Assembly (NCBI RefSeq): GCF_001659605.2
Contig: NC_035176.2
Span: forward strand, 22,668,847 to 22,732,846
Length of the DNA: 64,000 bases
Direction: 5' to 3'
From: Manihot esculenta
Lineage: Eukaryota; Streptophyta; Magnoliopsida; Malpighiales; Euphorbiaceae
How positions within the stretch are numbered: position 1 is the stretch's first letter; the number at the start of each line of letters is the position of its first letter. Of this stretch, positions 11,321 to 23,524 are shown one piece after another. The notes beneath the pieces are model-generated. The model had not been told where the DNA came from. It searched no databases and was given only the letters and a program-made list of their open reading frames with translations. Made by a program: the position numbers and the translations under genes.

Positions 11321-13021
11321 TTGATGCAAAATGAATTGAAGGAAAAGTGGAGTGTTGAGCCCCTTATATGGCAGTTGTACAGAGCCAAATGTAAGGCAAA
11401 AGAAAAAAAATATTGGTTTGCATGAAGACTCTTACAAACAATTGCACAAGTATATACACTTCTTGAAGATGTTCAATCCTGGTACTGAGGTGAAAATTCA
11501 AAGTACTGAACCTGTTGATTGTAATGAACCTAGGGTCTTCAAGAGAGTGTTTATCATGTTTGATGCTATTAGAGCAGGATTCATAGATGGATGTAGACCC
11601 TTTTTTAGGTTGGATGGATGTCATCTTAAGGGACTTTATGATGGAATATTCCTATGTGCTATTGTATTGAATGGCAATAGAGGAGTGTTGCGCTTAGCTT
11701 TTTCAGTAGTTGAATCTAAATGTGGAGATAGTTGGAGGTGGTTTCTACAATGCATAGAATCACATATTGGACAAGGTACAGATGACAGACCATGGACAAT
11801 AATGTTTGATAGATAAAAAGGTATATGTTCATTATATGCATTATATTTCTTTCACAATTATTTTGAATAGACTTTATATAATGATTTTTTTTTGTAGGGA
11901 TTAAAGGAAGCTATGAAGGACATATTTCCTTTAGCTACTCACAGGTTTTATTGTAGACACTTATACAGTAATTTCAAAAAGGAGTTTCATGGGTTGACAT
12001 TAAAGAAGGACTTCTGGAATGCAGCCAAAGCTACTCATGGATATGAGTTTTGGCTGTATATGAAAAATATATAACCTAAGAAGGAGCAGAAGCATTATGA
12101 TTGATTGCTGAAGATACCACTTTCATATTGGTCAAGACATGCATTTTGGACAACAGCAAAGTATGACAACTACACCAACAATTTCACTGAATCATTTAAT
12201 AGCTGAATTGAAAATATGAGGAGTTTGCCAATCATTCAGATCATTGAGAAGGTAAGGCAGAAATATATGCTTAGATTCCATGAAAGGTATGAGAAGGCTG
12301 CAACTAGGCAAGATAAGGTAACCCCAAGAATTCAAAAGACTTTGAGGCAAATTATAAACCAGAGTAGATGTATGAAGTCAATTCCAAGAAGAAATGATGA
12401 ATTTGAATGTCATGAAGGTCCTTATGGGTTTGCAGTTTCACTTGAAATGAGAACTTGTTCATGTGGTTGGTGGAACATTTCAGACTTGCCATGCAAGCAT
12501 GCTGTTAGACCAATGGGATATAAGAAAGTTGAGATTGAAGACTTTTGTGATGAATGTTTCATCATTTCTACATACAAGAAGATATATCAACATGCAATAC
12601 ATCCCATACCACAAAAGGATTTGCAACCGGATAAGGATCACTCACCAATGTAGTCTCCTCCTTTGAAAAGGCAACCAGACAAACCAAAAAAGGCGAAGAG
12701 AGAAGATGATGAGGCAGGTGCAGCCCAAAGAGGACAAGGAATGTCACAGTGATTTGCAAAAGTTATCACAAGTTGGGACATAACAAAAGAACATGTCAGG
12801 TTACACCTAGTGGGGTTAGAATATCTTTCTAATTACTATTTTCATTTACATATATATCCATTTACTATTTTAACTTATTTAACTATTTCTACTAATTTTG
12901 ATTGCAGTCCACTAGTAGTCACAGGGAAAGTTATTTTGAAATGGGGCAGACTGAACAAGAGATGATTGACATTAATTCTACTCAACCAATGGACCTTCGT
13001 AGCCAAACATCAACAAACTAA
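11274..13021 (+). pseudogene. MULE (Mutator-like) transposase remnant
   Basis: Mutator-like transposases cut and paste DNA transposons. The visible blocks, in order, are an N-terminal segment from about 11280, then the catalytic-domain start around LDGCHLKGLYDG (about 11605-11640). A region ending RPWTIMFDR is followed by TAA where a Gln codon is usual. An apparent intron (gtatatg at about 11820 to ttgtag at about 11898) comes next. After this, 12216-12653 carries a SWIM-type zinc finger (CSC, then CKH) in SLEMRTCSCGWW and DLPCKHAV. A degenerate zinc knuckle and a final small exon end at the TAA of 13019-13021. Several in-frame stops (about 12072, 12103 and 12203) show that it is dead. Confidence 0.85.
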
Positions 13022-13662
13022 GATGCATTTTGAAAAATTAAAAATATTTTGGAACTTATATTTTTTAAAACAGATTTATTTTTGCATGTTATGATGTTTT
13101 TTGTGAATAGGTGTACAGGTTGTGAGTTTTTTGTTGGATATATTGGATGTACATGTTTTTTTAGACAGATTTGGAGAGGTTTTAATTTAGTCCAAATTGA
13201 ATGAAATTGTAATTTTTTTAGACATAATTAGTGTGCAGTTTTTTATGTTTGTTTTTTATTATTTTTTTTTTTGCAGATTTCATTGGCAGGTTTTGAATAT
13301 ATTTTAGTTTTCTTGAGATCTTTTGATGTGCAGATATTTTTGACATATAGTAGTCATTTCAGATATGTAGATATTGTAAAGTTATTTTGGACAACTTTTG
13401 AGAATTTAGATAGGTTTTTGGATATATTTTGTGATGTAATGGATAAAATTTCATTTTCAATATAATGGACTTAATCAGTAGAATGATAAGGTTGATATTG
13501 TCATTCAAATAATAAGTTTTTAATGAATGAATATGCAGTATCATTTATGATTAAAATATTACAAAATGAACATATATATATAAGACCAATTGACAATCAA
13601 AATCATAACCATACTTGCATTCGAATTACTGTTGAGAGCTGATCCTGAAATGAGTTATGAAT
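12895..13662 (+). repeat. MULE-derived direct repeat, copy B
   Basis: This is the second copy of 10541-11320, with scattered base differences and a short deletion just before the gctgatcctgaaatgag block. It breaks off at about 13662 into unrelated AT-rich DNA. The two copies bracket one transposase body, so the unit 3'-end, spacer, 5'-coding is tandemly repeated and not a pair of terminal inverted repeats. Confidence 0.75.
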
Positions 13663-15325
13663 TAATAAATCAAATTACCTTTTTATATTTTTAAATAATA
13701 TTATGATTTTAAAAATATCAAAAATAATTATCAAAATATTAAAATAATAGTATATAATTATTATTTATTTGAATGTGATCGAATTCTCAAAATAGTAATT
13801 AGTAAAATTTAATTAGATACAAATTCATTCGAATTGCTCAATAATACTAAAATTACATCGTACGTATTATATTATTTATATTATAAAATAAAAAAAAAAT
13901 TAATATGCATTAGCACACTTTCAATTTGATTGTTATTTGTTATCGTGTGTTTAACAAGATTGATAGAGTTTAATAATTTTTATTAATTTAAAGACAACAA
14001 ATGAAAAGAATGCTACGAGATAAATTAAATTCAAATTTAACGAGATTTAATAGGGAATTATTGTACATCTACATGCAATTGCTTATCAAATATTTTCTTC
14101 TCTAATGCTACTAAACTGGGACCATTAACTTTTCAAATTCTAAACAGCCTCTCAATTTGCAAGGATACTATTTGTGTCGCTCTCTTAATCTTTAATTTAT
14201 GTGTATCTTTAGCTAATTTAGATTTATGTTGAACTTGATTTTCTATGTGTACTAGATTTCTATTACTTTAATTTAGTATTTTTATAATTTATGAAGCGTA
14301 TATTGTTACGTATTTAATTTGATATATTTATTTAAATAAAATTTAAAAGGTTAACTAATATTTGATTTTATGATTTTTTTTTACTATTAAATCGATTTTA
14401 TTTTATCCATATTTAATTTAATTTTTTAGAGATTTTATGTAATGTTAGTTTAAATATATATATATATAATTTTAGTTCAAAATATAAAATTTTTTTCATA
14501 TAAATATCTCATGAAAAAATAAGGATAGAAAAAACAAATTACAAGTTTTTTCTTTAAATTTAAAAATAAAAATTTTTGTAAATATAAAAGTGCTAAAATT
14601 TTAATTTTTTAACTATATATATTATTTAATGTAATAAATTATTTTAAATATTGTTTGAAATTAATACTTTCAGTTCAAATTTAAATTATTTTATTTAATA
14701 AAATGTAATTAATAAAAAAATTAAGTAGAATGACTTTACAAAAGTGAAAAGAAAAAGAAATAATGGAATTTCTAATAACGTAGTTAAATTTGATAATTGT
14801 AATTAAAATTTTAATTTAATTAATTAAAATATTTTTATTTGAATATAAATTTTATTTTACGAAAAAATATAATTTTAGTTAATTAAATATATAATTTTAT
14901 TATTAAAATTTTTTTTGCATAATTAAAACTCTAAATATATATTTCTTCATAGATAATGTTTTCTCTTTTAAAATTAAATTATTATTTTTCATTAATTATC
15001 TTATCATATACAATTAACAATTTTAAGAATTACTATATAAAAGCTTTTGTTGATATTATTTTATAAATTATATAGTTAATAATTATGAAATTGATTTATT
15101 TAATATTTATTTTCAATTTGTCTATAATTTATTATATTTATTTAGAGAAAAAAAATATTTATAATATAAATAAAAGTGAGATAAATATCTATTACTATTA
15201 TTTTTTAAAAATTATGAATTTATTTTTTTAATTATGATAATAAGTTATTAAATTTAAATGAATACTAATATTTAAGAATTTTAATTGAAGTATTATTTAG
15301 TAATAATAATATATTTAATAATATC
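13663..15325. other. AT-rich spacer without recognisable genes
   Basis: About 1.65 kb of strongly AT-rich DNA with homopolymer runs. I see no credible coding sequence, tRNA or complete small transposon. It is the left flank of the CACTA insertion and gives its target-site bases AAA at 15326-15328. Confidence 0.6.
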
Positions 15326-15328
15326 AAA

Positions 15329-15720
15329 CACTACAAAATAACAGACTATCAGCGACGGATTTTTCCGTCGCTGATAGTCTGAAAACCGTCGCTAAAACTT
15401 TCAGCGACGGATTTCCGACGGACTCAAATTCGTTGCTTAAAGTCATGTCACTAATTTTTTTCGACGGATTAGAATTCCATCGGAAATATTAACGACGGAT
15501 TTCCGATGGATTTGAACTCCGTCGGAAAAATTTACGATGGCTTTTCCGACGGATAATTCCGTTAAAAAAATTAAATCCGTTGGAAATTTCAAATTCATCT
15601 GATGAACAATCCGTCGCTAATATGTTGGAAATAATTAGTGTCAGAAATTTTTCATCGGAAATATTAACACATTTTGATAAATATTCTCACAAATCCGTCG
15701 CTAATCTGTTAAAATTCGAT
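15329..15720. repeat. Left terminal and subterminal repeats of the CACTA element
   Basis: The terminal inverted repeat is followed by a perfect hairpin at 15342-15381, with 18-base arms CAGACTATCAGCGACGGA and a TTTT loop. Six or more further copies of the CGACGGATTT or CCGTCGCTAAT motif occur on both strands up to about 15710. In this family the subterminal motifs are where the TNPA-type protein binds. Confidence 0.85.
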
Positions 15721-15993
15721 CATAAAAAATAATTTACTGCTTTTATTTAGATATTCCCTATATAATCAAATAATTTATAATTAAGAATCATATTAAATAT
15801 AAATCAAATATCATTCATAATAATTATAATTAATGTTCATAATACTTAACAATATTCATAAAATTTAAAATAAATCCATAGTATTTAACAATGTTCATAA
15901 AATTTAAAATAAATTCATAATATTTAGCAATGGTTATAAAATTTAAAATAAATCCATAATACTTAACGATGTTCATAAAATTTAAAACTAATC

Positions 15994-17582
15994 TATGAAT
16001 TTGTTGAACCATCTGATAGAGAAGTAGAATCTGCAATTGTGTTATGCGGTGAAGATCTTTTTTTGTTCTTCAATGATTTCATCTGATCTTTTATTTGCTT
16101 TTCTATCTGCACTCGCATTTGCTCTTGCATTTGCTCCATGTCTTGTTTCATTTTGATCCGGTTTTGCTCTAATATTTGTTCAACCTCCTCTAAAGAAAGC
16201 ATAGTTTGAGAAGGTTCTCCAGGATGAGCTTATGTGCATGAGAAAGAGGTAGTTGGAGTTCCTGATTTTGCAATGTCAGAAGATCCAAAACCATAAACCC
16301 TCCCTTTACTAATTCCAGAAATTTCAATCCACTTATTCAAATCAAAAGTAGACTGACTCTCATAATTGTTATTCACATTTTCAGCAATGGTACTTAAATA
16401 AGCTCCCTAAATAAAAAAAAAGAAAACATAATAAATATTTTATTAACCATACACAACTAATGATAACATAACAAATAGAAAAATAATGTGATAACAGTAA
16501 ATAAGTAAAAAATAACTTACATCAACTCGTCGTGATTTTCCATCAATGAAAACACCTTAACTCCCTTTTTTTTTGTGAGTTGCACGAAATAGTTCAAGTT
16601 GAGTTGGTTGCCTACCTAACTTCTTTGCCTACAAAAAATAAATAATCACACAACACAAGATGCACGAATAATTTCTAGCCATCTATATAAAAACAGAATT
16701 ATATAAATAAAAGTAAGAAATAAAAGAGTTATAGCATTCTATTCTCATGAACCTCCAGTTTTATTGAACCACCAGAGTGTTTCGTAATAGTCCTATCTTT
16801 TTCTACGTTTCTATTTGCTTTACAAGCTTCTAATTTCTTTCTCCACTCTGGTGTACTCCAATATACAACAAGTTCATTCCATATCTCTGTCTCCATCTAA
16901 TCTTGTCCTAAATTGTATAGATAAGCAACATCTGTCTTCTTGTACTTGCGCAACAATTCGCTCCTAACTCTATTAAGAATGTCTCGCAGTCTTTCTTTAC
17001 CTACCTTTTCCCAAGCAATTCGAACCATATCTTCTTTACTCTCATCCCATACATATCGACTCTACAAATAACAATCAGTGTTATGTAAATTTAAAAAACT
17101 TAAAATGCATATTAGAAATTTTAGAATATAAGTTGTATTTACCCGAAAAAGTCCGAAGAGCTCGTCTTTTGTCTTTAAAGGTATTTTTTATCAAGTTTTC
17201 TATGGAGCAGTGTAGTGCATCTTAATGTCATTAGTGATTGATCTAGTAACTGTGGAATCTAAAAAACTACAATATTTTTATATATAATGAGTACTTGTAA
17301 GTAATAATACATATTAAATCAATAGCAAAAAGTTGTATATGACTTACACATTTCCTTTCAATCTAATCAATTGTGGATCAGACGGGTTTGATGGGATAGG
17401 ATGTCCCAAGTTCGGACCTCTAGTTCGAACTGATGATGATGAGGATGCGTTTGCTTGCCCACCTAATGCTTGTGGAGTGTGCTCCAGTGTTTCCTCTTGC
17501 ACCTGTACTGCCTCATCTATTTCATTCATAGAGAGCTGTTGGCTATGTCCTCTACCTCTAGATAATACTGCTCTTCGAGGCA
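15994..17582 (-). pseudogene. TNPA-like (En/Spm Transposase_24-type) gene of the CACTA element
   Basis: In CACTA elements this protein binds subterminal repeats and brings the ends together. Its first exon starts at the ATG of MPRRAVLSRGRGHSQ (17582) and runs to a donor-like cttac (read as GTAAG) at about 17345. Further coding blocks lie at about 17270-17150, at 17060-16740 (SRYVWDESKEDMVRIAWEK; then WNELVVYWSTPEWRKK, typical of the family) and at about 16630-16500. The last exon (about 16405-15994) begins GAYLSTIAENVNNNYES and ends in a Glu/Gln/Lys-rich coiled coil (QDMEQMQEQMRVQIEKQIKD). In-frame stops, for example at about 16898 and 16232, and AT-rich introns break it. Exon limits are approximate. 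Confidence 0.8.
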
Positions 17583-17700
17583 TCTGAAAAAATAATTGCC
17601 CATTAGTTTCAATTAAAAATAAAGACAAACAATATATAAAACCTTAATCAAATATTAAGTCTATGTATATATATAAAAATATGATATACTTTACAATATA

Positions 17701-20700
17701 TCATTCAGAATCATCTTCTAAGTTGACATCATCATCACTATCAACATCATCAACTTCTAAATCGTCATCTGACTCTTCAGTGTCCTCTTCCTCTTTCTCA
17801 TCCTTATCTTCATCCTCTTTCTCATCCTCATCCTCATCCTCTTCCTCTACATCCTCATCTTCATCTTCCATCACTCCAGGTGGTTGTTTCACTTGTTGCA
17901 ATTCATTAACATCCCCTTAACTATAATACTTGAATCAAGTAACATTGTGGGATCATCAAGTTCGGTTGTTGGTACAATTTCTTGAGGTCTTGAGACATCA
18001 TCATCTTAATAAGCAACATCGTATGAGTTTTTCTCATTTGAATTGTTGTTAACCATGGAAGGTCCAATATTGTAAGTGCTCCTAGCTTTGGTTTTGAAAA
18101 CCGCACACCAGTCAACTCTGACTTTATTGATTTTAGGATATTTAATATAGCAAACTTGATGAGCTTGTTGAGCTAAAATAAATGAATCAGATGATGCTAG
18201 CCTTAATTTAACATTAATTTCCACAAGACCATGTTGATGATGGACTCTTACCCCTCTATTAGTGTCAAACCATTCACACTTGAAAATGATTATCTTGTTT
18301 CTCTCTCCAAAGTACTCTAATTCTAATACCTCATTCAGCAAGCCATAGTAATCACTTTCATATTCATTATAACAACTTCCTTTGACCCATACACCACTAT
18401 TTAATGTTTTTCACTCTCTACTATAATCATGTCGATGGAATTTAAATCCATTCATAAAGTATCTTTTATATGATTGTACTTTTCGGCTGGACCCTTGAGC
18501 TATTTGATAAATGCAATTATCAACTTCTTTCCTTCCCACCTAATGTTGAAACATTAAATTAGAAGTCAACAATAATGCACATGTTAAAATCATCACTTGC
18601 AATACTTACATAGTCTTTTAACCAATTAGCCAGTTCTCGCTCTCGCATTCGCTCAATTTGTTGATCGCTGATATTTGGTATTGTTTCTCGTAAATGAGAA
18701 TAAAAAATCCTATACAAAAAAATTAATTTTTTGTATCATAATTTATTTTATACTTAATTTAAATCACTTACTCAATAAACAGATCAATTTCAGGACAATT
18801 CAACAACACATATAAATGTGCTGCGCAGTACTCTTCATTTGACAACATTCTGCCATGTTCCAAATGTCCAAAAGGCTGACCTGCATGGTTGAAAATCGAA
18901 AGGCGTCCCATAGGTTCTATATATCCACCATCATTATTTCTTGGAACTCTATTTAGCCTTGTCGAGATAGATGGCTCAAAGTAGTGTGAGCAAAAAGATG
19001 AAATTTCCTCAATAAGATATGCCTCAACAATTGAACCCTTAACAAAAGTTTTATTTTTGACTTTTTTCTTCAAGTCAAAGAGGTATCTAGTAAAAGAATA
19101 ATTAGACTGTTAGTTGATTTATTTGACATTTATTTACAATACACCATATATAAAAATTTAGTCTTGCATTTACCATTCAAAGGGATACATCCAACGATAT
19201 TGCACAGGTCCACCTACTTTTGCCTCGTATGCCAAGTGAATAGATAAATGCTCCATTGAGTCAAAGAAACCGGGTGAGAATATCTTCTCCATCTTGCAAA
19301 TGCTCTCAACAATATTTTTTTCTAAGATATTCTTATTTTCTTCTGTGAATGTGGTTGCAGTTATGTCTCTAAAAAAATGACTCAACTCAGTCAAAGCATC
19401 CCAAACTGCTTTAGGCAATATATCACGAAATACAATTGGTATCAGTCTTTGCATCAATATGTGGCAATCATGACTTTTTAATCCATAAAATTTACAATCA
19501 TTCACACTAACAGACTGAGCAATGTTCGAAGCATAACCATCAGACAACCTCAAATCCTTAAGCCACTGACAAATTGACCGTTTATGTTCTTTTTTCAAAG
19601 AATAAGTGGCTTTAGGTTTGTATACTTTACCATTATTATACAATAATTTTAACTCAGGACGATTGCAATAGACTTTCAAATCTTGTCTTGCCTTGATATT
19701 GTCCTTTGATTTTCCATTCACATCCATAACTGTGTATAATATATTATCAAACACATTCTTTTCTATAAGCATAACATCCAAATTATGTCAAAGTAAATTT
19801 AATTGCCAATATGGAAGCTCCTAAAATATACTCTTTTTTACCTAGTTATGTTGTACTCCAAACCTCGGTATTGTTTGCTTGCCAGTAGTTGTTCCAAACA
19901 CAACATCACTCAACAAATTAACTCGATGTTGTATAACATCACCTGTCATACGAGAATGAGGAGTTTTTTCTATGAAACCTTTTCTAAATGTATCTTTTTG
20001 TCTTTGATATGGATGGTTAATAGGAAGGAATTGACGATGACAATAAAAAAAAAAGAGATGGCTTTCCACCATGCTGAAGTACAAAGGCCTTACTATTTTC
20101 CATACAATATGAACATGACATTCTACCATGTGTGCTCCATCCAGATAACATGCCATATGCAGGAAAATCACTTATTGTCCATAACAGTGCTGCTTTCATT
20201 TGAAAGTTTTGGTTAGAATTAGTATCATGAGTCCAAACTCCTTCATGCCACAACATATTCAACTTATCAATCAAAGACCTCAAAAAAACATCCAAGCTTT
20301 TTCCAGGGCTTTTAGGATCTGGAATTACCATATTCAGAAACATATAAGATTTTTTCATTGTCATCCATAGAGGTAAATTGTAAACTACAATAATTACGGG
20401 CCAACAAGAATACGACTTAGACCATTGCCCAAAAGGATTGAATCCATCAATACATAATCCAAGTCGAATATTTCTTGGATCAGATGCAAACCAAGAGTGG
20501 GTGCGATCAAAATGTTTCCATGCCTCACTATCAACAGGATGCACCATACTACCATCTACATGTTGGTTAGAAGCATGTCAAACCATATGCTGAGCAGTTT
20601 TGGATGACATAAAAAGTCTTTGGAGTATGGAAATCAAAGGCAGATATCGCAACACTTTAAATGGTCTTTTTTTCCGCTGCCCCATAAATGATTGTATTGG

Positions 20701-21468
20701 TTTATATCGAGGGTAACCACACATTGTACATGATGTTCTGTCGATGTTTTCTTGAAAGTATAACATATAATTGTTTACACAAACATTGATTTTTATATAA
20801 CCAAGGCCTAGAGTGGACATCATCTTCTTCGGATTATAAAAATTATCTGGTAAGAGGTTTCCTTCTGGTAGCATACTTTTTACTGTTCCCATAAACTTAT
20901 TAAAATAACTATGACTAATGTGAAATTTTGACATTAAGTTCAGTAATTGAGATACAACAAATAACTTGGTATGATTATTGCAGCCTTCCCATAATGGCAC
21001 ATTCGCATCATGTAACAATTCATAGAATTTTGAAACTTCAAAATTCGGCTCCATGGTTTGATTGTCCATTTCAGAACTACCAACTCCAAATGTACCACAA
21101 TTTATATCCATTACTTCTATGACCATGCTTCTATAATCATTGACATTGTTGGTTGTAGCAAGATAATCAGTAGACTATTCCTCAAGTTGTTCAGAATTTA
21201 TTTCATGAGTGATAGATTCACCATGCGCAATCCACTTAGTATATCCTCCAACAAATCAATTTTTGTAAAGGTGATAAGTAACATCTTGCCTATTCTGAAA
21301 TTTTCTATTCTGACACTTAGAACATGGACAACGAATTTTATCTTGGCATGTAAACTGTACTTGTGCATAGGCAAAGTTTAGAAATATCTCTACTACAATC
21401 TCAAATTCAGAATTAAGGAAGCCATTTTGATCTAGTCACTCATACATCCAACTACGATCTACCGACAT
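17701..21468 (-). pseudogene. TNP2-like CACTA transposase gene, decayed
   Basis: TNP2 (TnpD type) is the catalytic transposase. The start is MSVDRSWMYE at 21468, the usual opening of the transposase-associated domain, but a TGA stands at 21438-21436. The next block has paired cysteines (IRCPCSKCQNR, about 21340-21310). The central TNP2 domain lies at 20600-20020 (LGLCIDGFNPFGQWSKSYSCWP; CSYCMENSKAF), with TGA in place of Trp at 20580-20578 and a frameshift in a homopolymer near 20045. The following block (DVMLIEKNVFDNIL, through GPVQYRWMYPFEW at 19170) matches DUF4218. The 18768-19073 segment continues it, 18006-18341 resembles DUF4216, and an Asp/Glu-rich tail ends at 17701. Confidence 0.87.
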
Positions 21469-22553
21469 GATAAATATATTCTAAAATATAAACAAATTCA
21501 ACTATAATTATATACTAATTTAACAAATCAAACACACTAATCAATTTAACAAATCAAACACACTAATCAATTTAACAATACATATCAAAGTAGAGTTGAA
21601 TGAAGGCATGTAAAGTAAACCGACCAAGCCGAACTATACATATCAAAAGTTATAAAAATGAGTTATAAAAAAAATTGAATAATTTTTCATATAAATGTTT
21701 ACAATAATTAAAAAAAATTAGAAAAGGAGGTGTAAAACAAACAATACCTTTTTTTTTAAAGACCTTTTAAGATTTTTTCATGATCATAGTATTTTTTAAA
21801 TTAAGCTATATTACTGTATTGATTTAGTATTTTTGAATTGACTTGTTTAACCATGAAAGTGTAATTTTAATTTTAATTGTATTCAATTAAATTAAGCTCT
21901 GCAGCACAAGCTTGCTGCTGATGTGCAGCAGCATGCTGCTGTTGTTGCTGCTGTTCCTAAACGTGGCAAAATCTCTACTAGCTGAAATAAATGCTGATAA
22001 TCATTGAAATGATAAACATTGTTTTTAAGACATGGACCACAAAAGTTTAAAATTAGGTTGTGACCTACTCTCCATAAAATACATGATACCAAAAAAGACT
22101 ATCCATAGGATTTCTAAATATTAAATTCCATTAATTAGTGATAGTTGTATGCCATTGATGATGTTTGTTGGTGTTGATTTTTGTTAAGTCTAATTTATTT
22201 TTTGAATTTAAATAGATGATAAAATTTATTATGAATCTACTTAGTTTACTCGATTAAATTCATCTTCCTCAGTTTTAAATTTTCGAGTTCAATCTTTATC
22301 TCATTATTTTTTATTAAACTTTAAATGCCATTAACATGGATTTGAAAGAAGATGTTCAATAAATCCCACAAAAGTAAAACTAATGGGAGCACTTGGCTCT
22401 CTTGTCCTATAATTTTATTTTTATTATATCTAAATATTATTTTGCCTAAGAAAAATAACAACCAGTTAATTATTTGAAGTTTCTTTCCGAATAAGTATTA
22501 TCAGTCATTATGAAGCCTAGCTAATAAAGTTGTGTGATTTATTACTTATGCTG

Positions 22554-22618
<65 letters not shown>

Positions 22619-23100
22619 TTCTTTATATGTAGCTTTCATAAAGCAAATATATTATCAAGAATTACTTATTTTAGAATCTAAGATTTGCCTCAAATAGTTA
22701 GTTAAGTAAGTAGAGTAAATTTATTTGCGAAGTTATTTGCCTCAAAAACCACTGTACTTCCATTAAATAAAATTCCTAGGTTGGATTGTTTCACCTTCTT
22801 TCCCTTACTCTGTTTTTTTTGTTTAAAAAAATTGCTAAGATATTAAGGCAATTGATTGTCATATAAAATTCCCATGGGATCTTTATTGCCATATCATTGT
22901 TTCTTTTGAGTTCAGCCAACTCAAGTCTTGACTAACTTCAATAATTTTTTTGAAATATAATTACTAAAACTAAAGATATATTTTGATTATTACAAATTTA
23001 TAACTAAATGAATTATATTTTCACTATATCATAACATATTCAGAAACTAAAACTCAAAATTCCAATGATATAATAGAAAAGAAACTCAAACTCAAACTAG
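21469..23100. other. CACTA 5' region / probable leader intron
   Basis: AT-rich sequence between the TNP2 start and the leader exon at 23109. It contains a short CTG/CAG-rich patch at about 21897-21955 and a long AT dinucleotide run. No coding region is supported. It probably holds the intron that begins at the splice donor at 23108. Confidence 0.5.
22555..22617. repeat. (AT)n microsatellite
   Basis: About 31 uninterrupted AT units inside the CACTA element. Its length should vary between individuals. Confidence 0.97.
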
Positions 23101-23108
23101 ACACTTAC

Positions 23109-23335
23109 CTGATAGGCAGTGGCGGCGGTGGTGAGCGGCAACGGCTGTGGCGGCGAGAGGAGCGTCCAGCAGCGGTGACAGAAGCGTCCAGCAGCGGCGA
23201 CAATAGCGGGATCAGCAGCAGCGTCAGCGATTGTGGCAAGGAGAAGGGTGTGGCGTCGAGGAGAGGAGAGGAGAGGAAGAGGGCAGCTGAAATCAAAAGA
23301 GAGGATGAAACAGATGATTAGGGTTTTTTTTTATA
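23109..23335 (-). promoter_or_regulatory. TATA box and GC-rich 5' leader exon of the CACTA element
   Basis: On the minus strand TATAAAA lies at 23335-23329. About 30 bases later a GC-rich stretch starts and runs to 23109, where CTATCAG meets GTAAGTGT (23108-23101), a near-perfect plant splice donor. The stretch stands out from the surrounding AT-rich DNA and is Pro/Ser/Arg-rich if translated, with no family that I recognise. I read it as the promoter and first exon of the transposase transcription unit. Whether its short frame of 63 codons is translated is unknown. Confidence 0.55.
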
Positions 23336-23459
23336 TTCTTTGCATTTTTTATGGATTAGCGACGGAATAAATTTCCGTCGCTAATATTTTTAAAATCCGT
23401 CGCTAATCTGTCGACAATATAAAAATAAAATATTTGTCACTGATTCCGTCGCTAATTTT

Positions 23460-23521
23460 TTTTTCCTACTGAAATAATTTCTGTCGCTAAATCCGTCGTT
23501 GATAGTCCGTTTTTTATAGTG
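23460..23521. repeat. Right terminal inverted repeat of the CACTA element
   Basis: It ends in TATAGTG at 23521, followed by the target duplication AAA. Its inward sequence mirrors the left terminus over about 34 bases with a few mismatches. GTCGCTAA-type subterminal motifs continue leftwards to about 23350. Confidence 0.9.
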
Positions 23522-23524
23522 AAA

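Larger units (their letters stand above)
15329..23521 (-). mobile_element. CACTA (En/Spm) DNA transposon, complete ends, decayed genes, 8193 bp
   Basis: The left end starts CACTACAAAATAACAGACT and the right end, read inwards, starts CACTATAAAAAACGGACT. Both continue into a GACTATC(A/G)(A/G)CGACGGATTT block. The flanks are AAA on both sides (15326-15328 and 23522-23524), the 3-bp target duplication expected for CACTA elements. Subterminal repeats of the type GCGACGGATTT and CCGTCGCTAAT fill about 15340-15720 and 23350-23515. Both element genes, TNPA-like and TNP2-like, read leftwards, so the transcription start end is the right one. Stops and a frameshift in both genes make it non-autonomous now. 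Confidence 0.93.

Noticed and set aside
17663..17920. Serine-rich plus-strand ORF
   Set aside because: It is the reverse of the acidic Asp/Glu-rich tail of the TNP2-like gene on the minus strand, a strand shadow.
22555..22617. Long AT run as a replication origin or cruciform element
   Set aside because: It is a plain dinucleotide microsatellite with nothing else supporting a functional role.
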